Shown piece by piece: positions 1 through 13,665 of a stretch of 64,000 nucleotides of DNA. Location: contig CP093829.1 in NCBI GenBank assembly GCA_033063855.1, forward strand, positions 18,073,537-18,137,536. Reading direction: 5' to 3'. The stretch comes from Smittia aterrima. Its lineage: Eukaryota > Arthropoda > Insecta > Diptera > Chironomidae. The position numbers were made by a program, and so were the translations under genes. Below the pieces are notes generated by a model. That model did not search any database. It was not told where the DNA came from and worked only from the letters and a program-made list of their open reading frames with translations. Positions within the stretch are counted from its first letter, which is position 1. The number at the start of each line of letters is the position of its first letter.

Positions 1-3000
1 AAATTCATTACGGCTCCGTTCAAGAAGCATTTTCTTGTCTGACACAAAACAATGACGAAGAGAGAGCTCAGAAACAAAACCAAAAAATGAAATAACATTG
101 GGATTTAGTCTAATAAAACCCTCACATTTAGGAAGGCTTAGAGCTTTTATTATGATCGTCCCTTTGCCCTCTTCATCAGCCATCGACAGTCACCAGCCGC
201 CTCGTCTCATATGCTATCAGAAGTCGAACCTTTTTCTCATATTTTTCACAGTCGTCTATGTTCTAATATCCATCGGACGACAAGAAAACGAAGGAAGAAT
301 GGGAAACGAGGCGAGTTTCGGTTGCTACCGGTCTCGAGGGCAGAATTTCAGGAAGAGACTCTCTGGCCTTTGTTTATTAACTTAATTGGATTAATTTTAA
401 TCAGCAGAGAAATTTAAAAAGTCGTAATACGAGAAGAGGAGAGATTCTGAGCTGCCATCTGAGAGACCGACGACGTAGGCAATTTCATTTATTTTCCTTC
501 TTTTATTTCGTCCGACGCTCGAAGACTTTGCGATAAAACTCGAGACCATGGTGAGTCTCTTAACAAAGAAAATAAATGAGACAATTAGCTTTCTATTAAA
601 CGTCTTGTGAAATTTTAGATGAGAAGTAAGGTCGCATTTTATAATGAGCTTTAATGGCTATTATAGTCGTCGAAACACGACCCCGCCTGCATTTGTTTAT
701 TAACGTGATAGAGGGAGGGAGAGTGCTCGAAGGGTGTCATACCGCACGTGAGCAAGTGAAATTATTTTAAATTATTATGACCCGGCACCTCCAACCCTTC
801 ATTATATCAATCCACTTGACTTCACTTCCGTGCATGCCGCGATTTAAAACGGAAAGTAATATCAACAACTTCGACGAAAGAGAGCGCGGCATGAATGAAA
901 TGATCATAATTAGTAATAACTTTCTATTACGGTAACAACGTCGAGAACTTTTTTTTTCTTTGCTTCTTTCATGATAGTTCGTAGGGTGGAAAAGTTCCGC
1001 AATAATTCAAGTGTTGAAAACACAATGGCAACGAATAACTCGAACTGCAATAAATTTAATTAACAGCAGAGAAAACTTTTCTATAAGGAAGAAGCAGCAG
1101 AAGAAGAGTTTTTCTTGCGCTTCGTGTACGGATACCTTTGCAACTCACTTGCATTGCCCTCTGTTGCTCTTTGATCCCCGAAGCGTTTTCGGAGGAAGGA
1201 AAGACGTAAGACAAGGGAGTTCATTATGAGATTATATTTGAGTAAGAAAGTCGTCTCGATATTGAAGCCCACACAGAGACGTTGCGATGTTTGATAAAGG
1301 TAACTTCTGAGTGAAAATATTTGTACAACATTTGTTCTCACTCTGAGCGTCTTTCTCCTTTTTTCCTTTTCTCAGGAGGAAAAGTTTTCATCTAGAAGAA
1401 GACTGGAGGTCATGAAATTGGTGTTTAAACACAATTATTATCAACACACAATGGCAAATGCAGCGGGTGAGACTGAAAAAGCGAATCGAGTCGAGGATAA
1501 TGGAAAATTGCAGAAACATTTTGTCATGTTCAGCTTCGCCACAGAACACAAAACGCTCTAACAATAAATTCCGATAAGACAATTTTCCGTAAGCAAACAC
1601 AATGCGCCAATTACGATGGCAGATCGACAAGAGAAAGGAGAGAAAGGGAATGAGCGACCGAAAGTGAAAAATTGAAAGGTCGATTGAATTGAGATGAGTT
1701 ACAGAGATTGTTTCGTGAAACCTTTTCCCTCAACACAAAACTTTTGCTCTGCTTCTTCCTCTTTAGAAGAATCGTGGCAGCATATTGCATAAAACGAATT
1801 CAGAATCGTAACAAACTTACGTGATTCTCTTCCCGAGCGTAATGAGATTCATCGGGCGCGCTCTGCTCCTTTTTCTGATTAGGAAAATCACGTAATTTGT
1901 AAAGTCGAATTATCGACTCACTCGTTTCAATTTATTCAACCGCAATTTTCATTTTTAATTTTCCTCGAATGCACGACTTGCTCCATTGTATGGCTTGAAA
2001 TCATAATTATAGATCCGCTTTGAAAACAAATATTTGCGAGCGTGCAACGTGAAGCGAACCAAAATTTGTGTGCTTTAAATGACTTTGTTTATGACTCGGC
2101 TCGCCTCGGCAGGCCAAGTTGTTGCTGCTCTTGTAAACACGACTCGCTAGCGATTCGAATTATTTGATTAAAAGCGTATTTCCTATCTTTATGCGACGAT
2201 CTCACGAGACCTCCTTGAGCTTTCCACCTGACATGCTTGAGTGCAATCGAAGGATTTTTGCGTAAAAAAATCTCTCGTCAGCCTTTGATTGCGAACGGAA
2301 ATGTAAACGTCTTGTCGTCGATGTAGCCTCACTGCAAGTGACGAAGCTTCGCCGAGAATTATTTATGATTTCAGCTTCGGAAGCCTTGCGCATGCTAACT
2401 TCAGGAGTTTGACTTGTGTGAATGTTTTTGTTTACAAATTTCTGATGTTTCAAATCGCCACGTTTTGTCGTGAGAGAGAATGTTGCGTTGCAAGGAGTGC
2501 GACATGTGAGACGACATCAGACGACATTGCTTCATCGTCACCCTTTACGCAACATAACAAAATTCCGTTGATCCCTAATACGTGTTTGCAAAGGAGACGA
2601 GATGAAACTTTATGGCGCCAGAAGAATTTTATACGACGACAAAGTCGCTCTTCATGTAGATGCTCGGACATTGTTGCGTTGTCAAGTCGACAGATAATAA
2701 ACTGTCAAGTTGTAGCTTCTCGAGATCATCAACAGCCTGTCGCTTTCCTCAAGCCATAACAATTTAGTAAACTCAATTCATTCCACCCCCCGAACGTCAT
2801 GAATGCAAAATGATTTCGGCATAAACAAACTAATTACTCGAGAACGAAGCGCAAAGTAATTCAAATTTAATCTTGTTTATGTTTTGCACGGCAATTAATT
2901 TGCCGTCTTTTGTTCTCCTCGCCGCCGAGACACGAGAATTGCAATTTATTTTGCAGCCGGATTCTCTCCCAGACAATCATTAGTCTTCGCTTTTAATTGA

Positions 3001-6000
3001 TTACGTCGCAAGCCTTGGATAGTTAGAGTGTTGTGAAGGTAAGCTGAGTCTTTACTCGGATAATTGCTTTGTTTAAACATTCGAATCAACCACAATCTCA
3101 TCGAGAGGCAGCAAAAACTTGTTTACGATTTTTTTTTTCAATTTCAGTTTTTCTCATTTCTCATTTTACACCCTCGCCAATACGATTTGCTTAACATCTC
3201 CATCGCATTGGCCATTCAAGAAGGGCAAAAAGCAGAATTGAAAACACAAACCGAGTTGAATTATGTTTTATTATTTCATTTGCTCTGTGTTTTTATTTAT
3301 CAGCCAACAAACCGTGGAAATTAATAGCATTTCCCTCTCTCGACGTCGACTCCCCTTAAACACAGCAAACAGCATTATCTGCTTATTCCTTGCATATAAA
3401 CATCGACGCTCGTTTAGAGCGGGCGAGAGATGCGATTAGACGAAGGGGAGAGAGAATGAGGAAGGAAACAGAAAGAATTGAAGAAATGCTGAGGGTGGAA
3501 ATCGATTTGATGATGTTTTACTCTTGTCAATTTATCGATTTGATTCAATTTCACATCCACCCCCGCATTCACTTCTTCGTCTTCCTCCTTCACTACATCT
3601 CGCCTTTCCTTCTTCATCACTTAATCTCTGATGTGAATGCATCGTTGCGCTGTGGAATTCTTCAATCGATTCTCATTTGCCGTTGAGTTGAGTTGTGTTG
3701 ATTTCCCTTTCCATTCGACTCTCTCCCTCGACATGACGACGATGACTTTTATGCATTTTGAACGATTATCAAAATGAGATCAAATGGATCGAAATGACTC
3801 ATCGGAGAGTTATTTGCTATGTACGTCATTCGTCATTTGAGGGGGATGAACTTTCTTTCTCTTTTTCTTCTCAAATCAAATATATTTGTCCACATTATAA
3901 ATCAGATCGTTAAACGACTTTAGAAAACTTTTTATTTTTTTGTTGTTTTCAGCAAAATTTAAGGAAAAAGAAAAACGAAAAGTTTTCTCATCAAACACGA
4001 ACCAGCATCCGTGAAGTTTCGTGGAGGGAGGAGAGAGAAAGTGAATCTGCTGGTTTTACGTATTCAATTGGCAGAAGAATTTCATTAATGAGATCAGTTT
4101 TTGGTCCAAGTATAAAATTATTTATGTCGATGTTGATATCTCCGGGGTGGGCAATGTTCGTTCTTCTTTTGTTTTAATTTACCGGCGTTGGGCTGAGGAA
4201 TGAGGTGAAACTTTTCTTTCCATCATGTTGAGCTAATTAGTCTCGTGCTCGAGATTGGGACGTGACAAAGCCGAGTTTTATTTTTTTGACTTTATTTTCG
4301 TTTCATTTGTTTTCAAACTTGCGACGGATTTCGCTGAAGACTTCGTCGCGAAGAGGCAAATTATCCAGCAATGAGAATATTTTTTAATGCACTGAACTGC
4401 ACGCCGCAACAATCCTCAAATCATATTTTGTAATGAACTCTCGAGCACAGGGCACCTGAGAGAATATTGCAACGCGACGTCGGAAACTGAATTTAATAAA
4501 TTTTATCACGTTGAAGCTCCGACTTTGGTGGAAAGAGAAGTGCAACTGGGGAAATTCAATACATTTCTCACGACATGAACTTCAAGTGGATTAATTTTGT
4601 TATAACAAGGGTGACAGCAATGGCAGAACACACATGTAATCAGTCCACGGTTATCTCATTATCTTCCAACATATTGACTCAGTTCGTGTAAGTTCATAAT
4701 CGCATTACGTCGCCCTATGAAGCTTCTGGTCCATCGTCATGGTGTGCGGTAAGTTTTAATTGATTTTTCTTGTTCTATCTCCGACACAGATGTTTTACTT
4801 ATTTCTACCTCGATCAGGCTCTTGCCAGACACAACTCCCGAGTTGGCTTTTCGCTTGACTTTTTACTTCATCCGTTTCAACCCTTTCACTTCGACTTTAC
4901 ACATAACAAGAACAATAATTTCGCTTCGCTCCGAAACCACAAAACAATTCAGTTCTATGATGTGCACTTATATGTTTGAGTGCTTTCAACATGGCAAGAG
5001 AAATGAAACGAGTAATAGATCCAAGCGCAAGTGGGAAGAACGGAAAACTTTTCAACTATTCTTTAAATTCGAGCATTGGAAAATGCTCCATAAGGAATCC
5101 TCGAAAGTGGTTTCATTGGTCTTGGAGTTGATCTAATATATATTGAAACGATTTCCTCTCGAGATCATGGATAAAGTTTAAAGCTTATCATCTCGCAAGA
5201 TAAACGTTAATCGCAATCATATCGTCGTCTAGATTTCACTTTATCAATGACTCTCCGATTGGAGAAACATTTGAAAAATGCATTTCAAATGTTGAGTGGA
5301 AAAATCAATCTTTCTCTGTTAGCCTGCGGTGGTTTGTGTGGAGTCTGGACAGAGATTGAATTAAATCAGCCTTTGAAGCCGAGCTCTTTTCAGTCCGGGC
5401 GATAGATAAAAGTTCTCATTGAAACGATGACCGCTTTCGAGAGAGAGAAACCTCATTGTTTGTTGTGGAGAAGAAATTTAAGGAATTCTCTTCCGTTTTT
5501 TGTTTTCCTGGGATTTAATTTCCATCTCTTTATCGCTTAAAACATTCGAGTGGCATTTTTCTATGGTCAAGGGAATTTATCGAGCCGAGCCTTAAACTCT
5601 TCGTACATAAAATGTAAATTACACTTAAGATGCCTCCTTCTTCCAGGTGTCTCTCGTTATCACAATGTTTGCGAAGTTATTTCGTAACGAGGAGAGGGGG
5701 CCGACACAAAAATTTCTCACTTTGTATGCGAGGAACGGACGACGTCTCTAAAGCAAGCATAGATCAAGGGCCAAAGCATAAATTTGCCATCTAATACAAC
5801 TTAAAGCAATTCCTTTTCGTTCTACTTGATAACGATGAAATAGTGGCCTTAAATTACAGGTTTAAAGTTTCCTCACAACGAAATATTCCCACAGAGAGCG
5901 AAAAAAAAATCGCTTTTGATCAAACGAAACCTGCAGAAGTGAAAAAAAAGTTTCAACTTTATTGAGTTTCGTTGAATTTTTCGTGCTCACATTTCCAGGT

Positions 6001-9000
6001 GCACAATTCAAAATAAAAAAGAAAATATTTCTCTCATTTTCATAAAAAAAAGTTTTATGTTGTTTCAAAAATCCGCGGATAAATCGAATGAGTAAAAGGA
6101 TTTAAATTTGAATCACGAAAAGGCAATTTAAAACCGATTTTTTTTAAACTTCATGATTACAATTGCTCTATTGCCTGTAAATCAGTTTTAAAAAATTAAG
6201 ATGATTTTAAACTACGAGAACAACATTCCAATCAACTGAAACAATAGAGATGAAATATTTTAATTATCTAAAGCAATTTGTTATATTATTTATGTCCATT
6301 GATACTCTCAAAATTTTATTGCTTGAAATTTTACGCAATGCGCGCATTATAATTAAATAATTACTCAGCAATGATAATTTACTGAACAAGTTATCGATTC
6401 AAAAGTTAAATATTTGATTCATCAATCAAAATTTAAAATGAAATCGCTTTTCATTCTGATGAGCTTTAAACAAATATTCCTTCAGTAAACTCGTAAAATA
6501 ATGTTTCCGCTCTGATGAAAGTTTCAAGGGTTGAACGTTCAACAAGTTTTCTCTCAGGTCGTTAAAATTACTTCGACGTTTCTTCTTATCAAGCGCATCG
6601 AAGACCAAATTTGTTCAACTCAATGGGTTTTTGATGGACAACAAGTCGATTAAAGCAAATCGAATGGAACAGTAATGTTGTGAGATGCAAAGCTTTCGAT
6701 GTTTATGGGCTCGCACTTCACTGTTCCACGATATTGGTCTCGACATGAAATAAATATCTGAAGAGAATAAAATAAATTTTATTTGGATCGAGCAATAACA
6801 AATGGGGATTCAATAAAATGATGATAACAATTTTTCTCTGTTGCTCCTTTCTACAACTCATATTTATGTTTTACATTGGGAAAAACATTTTTTCATTTCA
6901 TCGAAATTTCCGTAAATAAAAACAAATTTCGCTCGCTCTGTTTGTTATTAAATCGTTTGATTTATTCGCTTACACATCGACAAACATTTGTGCGAGTTCA
7001 ATTAGAGTCAGCGGTCTTTTAAATTTATTTATTACTTTCGGGAAAAGATGACGAATCTGCTGATCGTTCGGATTGCGAAGTCGACAAACATTTCTTGGAA
7101 AAACTTTTGTTATGTTCATCAGCGAATTGAGTAATTTTTTCAAACTGAAGAAACTTATTTGACAAACAAAGATTTTAAGATTTAATTTCTCAAACTTTTT
7201 TACAAAGTTTTTTATAATTAAATTTCTTTCGTTAATCAACTTGTCGACCACTCAATGAGACTGCAATCAATTGTCGTTTCAATTTATGATTCATATTTTA
7301 TCCCATCGCTTCTCGTTGGAAATCTGGAGCAGAAGAAGTGATGATTGTAACATTTCCGACAGTTTGGATAGTTACGAGGCTGTCGCGTCAAGATTTATGC
7401 AGATAATAAAAAATAAAGTTTTAAAAAATTGATTATGAGACGATCATAATGAAAATGTCTCCATTTGAGACGACGTTGCTTTCCGAGAGCTCTTCTAACA
7501 GCTGTAAAGAGCAATATCCCCCCGTTCAACCCACAATCCTCAATAATTCCGATTTTTATTAACCCTCGACTGTCGCCAAAATGTCGGCGAATAAAACTAA
7601 CATCAATGCATTTATTGCTTTCGACTCTGATCGTCGTCGTTTCGGTCGTTGAAAGCAGAAATAAAGAAATCACAATGAAGGTTGTTCCGATTGTCGTAGA
7701 AAGAGGAAGACATCGAGAAAATATCTTCGAAATAAAATAATTTTATCGGCTAGCCGTCGCTTCTAGAAAGAGAATAAAGTCGAAAACAACAGACACCGAA
7801 ATTGTCGAGTGAGTCACGGGGAGAGCAGGATGTCTGTTGATTCATCTGAATTGTTTTGAGGAAATTATTTTATTGATCCATCCCGAAAGGATGTAAACGT
7901 TTGTCTCTTCCCTTAACCACACTGACTGTTGATTCATTTTACCGAGAGCTTAATGAACTTAACTCACTCGAGATTGAGTTACCGGGAAATTTAATTACTG
8001 AGTGAACTAAATTTAAAAAACATATCGTCACACATGCATCGAGTGAGAGAGAGCGAGGCTTTTAATTATAATTTTTATTTTTCAGTTCAACAGATTTTTC
8101 ACATTCACCGGATGCTATCCGTATTGCTCTGTGATTAGCTCAATGAAAAGGCACGCGGAACAAATGACTTCGTGCGGTGTCGCTGTTTATTTCATTTTGC
8201 AATTTTAATAATTACGAGGAAACTATCGAACAAGAGAACTCTCTCGTTCCAACCGAATCAACATTCTGATAATCGAAAAGTGTTGAACTTTTTTTCCAAT
8301 TATAATCACCGCAATAGAAAATCCATTAAAATTATTTTCACGCGCACAAAGCAGAAATTTCCTCTCGTTCTCAGTTTTCGCATAATAAATTATTGACAGC
8401 AACAGTGCGCGCTCATAAAATTAGGTGACAATCAACACATAATTTATTTTCTCCCATTATTCCGGCTGCTTAATAAACTTCGCCTCGTGTGCTTTGTCAA
8501 GCGTCACCGCTCGACTTATTATAATTATTAATTATATTGGAAAATTGAATTAGAGACGCTTAGTAGACGATACTTTCAGTGAGGAGGTGATAACTCCCAA
8601 ATGGCAAAGTTTATTATTACACTCGCAAATGTGCGAGACATGAAGTTACTGACTTGCATAAATTCGATGACGTTAAGGGTCACACAAGAGCCTGACGTGT
8701 CTAATGAAGTGTCATGAAGAACATGTTTGCATCTGAGTTTATTCACATCGAAGGAATGTTGTTTCTGAATTGTTTATCAAAAAGATTTACCGTTCAGCAA
8801 TGATTGGAAGCTTGCTCGGCATAGAAGATAGAAGAGTGAGAGAGACAAGTCTGATTTTTTTTATGTAAATCTCTTGTCATGTCTCAGTAGACACCCCAGA
8901 AAATCGCAATGTTGCTTCTTTCATTCGAGCATAACTTCCTTCACATCGAGTGTAAGCAGCAATTGCAAATTGATTTATCGTATCAGGCGGACTTAAATGT

Positions 9001-11900
9001 TTGTTTGTTGTAGCAAAAAGGATTTTCCACCCAAACGTGAAATCTTATTTGCATTGTGAAGCTTTGATTGTCGATAAGAAATCTTGCAAACACGATTGTT
9101 TAAAGCGATTGGCTCCTTTCGCCTCGAAGCTTTTATTGTCTCCTGTCGAGCAACAATTTGCGACTTCAAACAGTTTATTGAATCGACAAATACTTTCGCG
9201 AAAGAAGAAAAGTTTCCGCTGAGAGGATGAAAGAAAATTTATTTAATTTCTCATCAGATCAAAAAGCTCGCGCTCTCTAATCTACTTTGCAGTTCAAAGT
9301 AATTCATCGAGCAAATAAAGGAAATTACAAACAAAAACATAAACTTTCTCCTGAGTCAGATTAAACTTCGTCGCTAGCTAACGAAGCTTGATATTGTTTA
9401 TGATGAATAATCAACTGTTGGAGGGGGAAATGGAAATCGACGATAGAAACTTTTCCAAAGATAAAGAATCAAAGAACGTCAAAGTTGAATTCAAATTGAT
9501 AAGTGAACTTTGCTAATTCTCTGCTCGATTTGCATTGCTATTCGAATCTCTTTTCAGGTGATTGAGGTTTCAGCTAATTGAAAGCTGCCAGACAAAGTTG
9601 AAATGGAAAAGTTCTCTTTTGAGAAATCTCGAGGGAAATTCCATTGGATGCGGGAAATCGAATTTTCTTTAATATTTATCAAAGGTTACACAATTTCCAG
9701 AGAACTCCCAAATTAATTCTGCTTTCTAAATTAAATTTCCAAGTCTCCCTCGGCAATTATTTTCCGCTAAACGATTCGATTTTCAATTTTCACATGAAAA
9801 TAAATTCGCGGCTTAAAATTTGCAAAAAAAATTCTGTCTCGCGTTTCGTTTTTCCGCCCTCGGCAAATGTTCAAACATGTTATTGAAGCTAGAGCTTATT
9901 GAATGCTCTCACGTTTGCTTAGCGAAGGTTGAACTGAGGTTGCAAGAAGTCAAATGCGATGGCGGGACTTACCTGTGCTTACGCTCATTAACAAGTTCAT
10001 GAAATTTTAAAACGTCAGTGAACGAGCAGGTAACTGCGTAATTAATAATTAAACTTTCCTTCAAGGAATTGACAAAGCGTCGAAGCAAAATTTTCTGAGC
10101 AATCTAATTAGATGTTGCGACAGTTTTGTTTTAATTGAAATGTGAAATTCCTTTCGCTCTATCGTCGCCAATTATAATCGCCTTACAAAGGGCATGGACT
10201 TGACTATCGTGAATGAAAATCTCTGCCGCAAGCAAAGCACGCACAAAGGCAATTTTTTATTATGAAATTTTAATTTGTCGCTGGACGTGAAACGATGGAA
10301 AAGCAAATGAAACCCTCTTAATGTTTACTGGGAATGTCATTAATCATTGTGAATAGTCTGAGCATTATTTGGACGTGCGATGTTTCGTCAATCGACAGTC
10401 CGACGCGTTTGCGGTGACTTTCATTAGAAGGGAATTATTTTGTGGTCGTTAAAGCTGGAGCATCAGGTTGGTTTCATATTTCAATGAATTTTTTGTTGTT
10501 CAGGTAAATTCTGTTGGTTCCTTTACAAATCAGTTTTGGTGATCGCTATCGATACGTTTGCATTCGAATTTATTGAATTCGGTGGAATGGCAATTATTCT
10601 AATTGAACTTAAATTTTATTTGGCTTCACAGAACAAAACGAGATTTTGAAAGAGATTCCGAGAAAATCTGAATTGGGCAACTTTGTCGTCCATTCAACTT
10701 ACTTCTTAAATAGAAAACAAAATCTAACGAGGTTTTCGCTTGCCAATTAAAATCTCGTAGATGAAATTTTCAAAAGATTTTTAACGAAGAATGGCTTTTG
10801 ACAAATCCTGTCGAGTTGTGAGCTTGTAATCGATGGCAAAATAACAAAATTCAAAGGAAATCCATTAATGACTGGCGGTGATTTGTCTAATTGAGTTTTA
10901 ATTTATTCGACGTTTGCGGCAAAGAGAAATGAGCGAAAATTGGAAAACGAATCCGTGAATTTATAACTTTTTATCAGACGAACGCGATCGATTTTTTGCT
11001 AAACGAAAAATAAAATTGGATTAGCAAATTTTCATGCAGTCGTGGAAAAGATGAAGCGTCAAAGACTTAACTCACTTGGAAGGAAATTATAATTCAAAAT
11101 GCAAGCGAAAGAAACGGAAAGTTTGTCTGTGAGACAGACGAAGCCTGTGATTTCATTATCGTTGATTTCCCTTCAAAGAAAACGAAAAATCCTTGAGAAT
11201 TGATTTCTCGCCCTTATTCACTTCTCAGCCTTTTTCCACCCTTGACTATGAAAATATTTCCGAACGTAAATCCGCCGCTGTAAAGGCCTCAACAAGCATC
11301 ACATCTCAAAGTGGAGAGTCATCGACATCGGGCCGGGTAGAATAAATAAATTCACTGACTTTCGTTTGCTCGATGAACTCGAGCATGATTTTCCAGATTT
11401 TCAATCGTACAACTAACTCCATCTGATGGAGGAAAACTCAAGAAAATCTTTTTTTCTTGTTCGCAAAACTTTAACGATTCTCGTTCTCATGAAAATTCCC
11501 ATCCACAAACTTTTCCATTCAAAACTTTTCACCCAAATCATCCGTGCGATTCAACGTGATTATCGAGCAATGAAATTAAAATCGTTCCCTAGGGCACAGC
11601 AAACGTTAAACCGCACACACGCAAATTCCCATCAGGACTTTACGACGTCGAGATCATTATCGATGTAAATCATGTTACGTTGAGTTCAGCGGCAGTAAAA
11701 GTTCAAATGAGAGTCAATTTACTTTGACAGCCTCAAGGTGCTTCTATTTGAGCGTCTCAAATCAACTCCGAGCTGACGACGAAGCTCTCCTCACCGATCT
11801 CAGAGGATCTCCGCTCTCTTAATCCGAGCGAATCAAAGTCCGACAGCTCAACCCATTTATATCTCAACTCTTCATCCGATCGCACGTACGGAAGCGACTT
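1..11900. other. Long stretch without a recognisable protein gene
   Basis: I find no open frame in this stretch with a recognisable domain or a convincing exon series on either strand. The open frames present are short, often overlap on opposite strands and look like chance. The DNA is AT-rich with many TCGA words and short homopolymers. It may hold regulatory DNA or untranslated exons for Bicaudal-C downstream, or the outlying part of a gene beyond the left edge. The one specific signal, an ATG-plus-donor at 548-556, is listed separately. Confidence 0.55.
440..550 (+). other. Possible first exon containing only the start codon
   Basis: A start codon at 548-550 in good context (GAGACCATG) is followed at once by a consensus splice donor, GTGAGT, at 551-556. 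First exons that code only for the initiator methionine are common in some insect genes; the alpha-tubulin gene in this window has one. If not spliced, the frame runs only 20 codons. I see no partner exon with a recognisable product on the plus strand over the next 13 kb, so the host gene is unknown. The upstream boundary given is a guess. Confidence 0.22.
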
Positions 11901-11939
11901 CGTGACGAAAAATTAATTATTAACTTTAGCAAAGTTTTT

Positions 11940-12171
11940 AGAGTTCAGTGAAAATAAGCCGAAAGTTCAGTTCGAATTCAAAAGTTCGCGTTGATTTTTT
12001 TTATCTTCTTTAAACCTTATCAGTGTTAATTGTGCAAATTCTTTTCTCTCGATCGAACTCGAATCGAGAACAATTCAACGCGCCACGTTTTTCTCGAGAA
12101 AAGAAGCAGAAATCGCCGGAAATCGACGATAAATTCGAAGAAATTTTTAATAACAGAGATTCCTCGGTCAG
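11940..12171 (+). other. Possible 5' untranslated exon of Bicaudal-C
   Basis: A strong donor, CAG/GTGAGT, lies at 12172, and an acceptor CACAG ends at 13664, one base before the Bicaudal-C start codon. Together they suggest a non-coding first exon and an intron of about 1.5 kb. Initiator-like TCAGTG words occur at 11945 and near 12020, with a weak TATA-like TTTATAT at about 11856. The transcription start is not fixed by sequence alone. The acceptor next to the start codon is the firmer half of the inference. Confidence 0.35.
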
Positions 12172-13665
12172 GTGAGTGTTGGCGTTGGGTCGAGGCTACG
12201 ATAATAGAAGCAAATGGGAGATTAATTGTTCCGGCAAATGCGGTGAACTGGCAATAAATAAATTAAAAAAAGGTTTCGCTCTATAATTACAAGAAGAAAC
12301 TTAACCGCAATGACTCATCAGGGCAATTGGCGAAGTAACTTTCATCCACCTCATGTTAGTCTTCTTTGTGTTCTATCATTTCGCGCGCGAGGGAAAGCAG
12401 GTAGTTCGAGAATATTCGGCAATTAGCATAAATTTAAATCAATTAGCGCTTCGTTGTCGCTCCTTCGACGATAATCCTCTGCGGTAGCTTCATCGCGGAT
12501 AAATTTGCATTAATTTTCATGAAGTGCAAAAGCATTTTCACACTCGAACCGCAAAGTGACGAAATTCCTTTTTTTTTTTGGCGCGAAGCTTTATCACGTT
12601 AGCTTCTTCTTTTTATTCTGGCAAACGAAAAGCGATGTTCTTATTTAATTCTTTCTCGCTTTTCTTTGGCGAGAACTAAGATTCCTGTCGCCATTCCTCA
12701 TCACAATAGCGACGAAGATTATTGCGGGATTTAAGCTCATAACTTTGCCTTGGCTCGTCGCCGTTGTACGAAAATGAAGTGAAATTACGAAAGAAGTGAA
12801 CAGGATTACCTTTTCATTGACTGTCGGCAGCCTTCTTTAGTAGAATGCGAAGAGAAGTCCAAAGAAATTTATCACAAAAGACAGCCCCGACTTAAAGCTT
12901 TCAGCATAAAAGATTTATTCAATTTATGAAATCGAGGGCGGGAAAAGTTTTCTTTTGAGTTGATTTCACTCGACCAAACAAATTCAAATTCCTTTTTCCA
13001 TTTAAAGGAAACCTCATCGGCACTTTCGCGCTTTCGTTTTTCATTAAAAACTTTTTGGCTTTCCCTTGTCACTTCTGCATGAATCGCGTTGTCAACTTCT
13101 AACACTGATTACGTGCGAAGGTGTGCGATGAATTTCAATTGTCGCACAAACGTGCGAAAGCCGATAAGAAGATTACAAAGTTTTGACCGCATGGACCGGA
13201 ATGTGTTTCCAAATTTCTTTCTCTTTCCTGCTTTTGTTTCTTGTCTAATCTTATCAAATAATTTTGTGGGATTTTCAAGTGTCTCACGCACATTTCTTAA
13301 AAAACAATTGATTAGCAAAGAAGTTCAGGGTTGATGAATGATTTTAAAAAATCAGTCCGTTGAACTTTCGATACTTCATCAAGGTCAATGTCCTTGAATG
13401 TTCATCCTTTCGCTTCATTGAAACTCCCGCGTTTTTTGATTGATTGTGTGCGTAAATTGATGACTCATTAACACGTTAAAACTCGTTAGCGCAACAAATG
13501 TTGGCGAAGTAAATTCTCGCTTTATTTTAAGAAATTGACTGTGATTTTAGACAATTGAACTATTGAACTGCGTAGGAATTATCCTGAGGGCTTGCTCTAT
13601 TGTGTTTGTGATTTGTTTTATGAAATGTTGATGGTGAAATAATCAAAGGATTCTCTTGTCACAGC

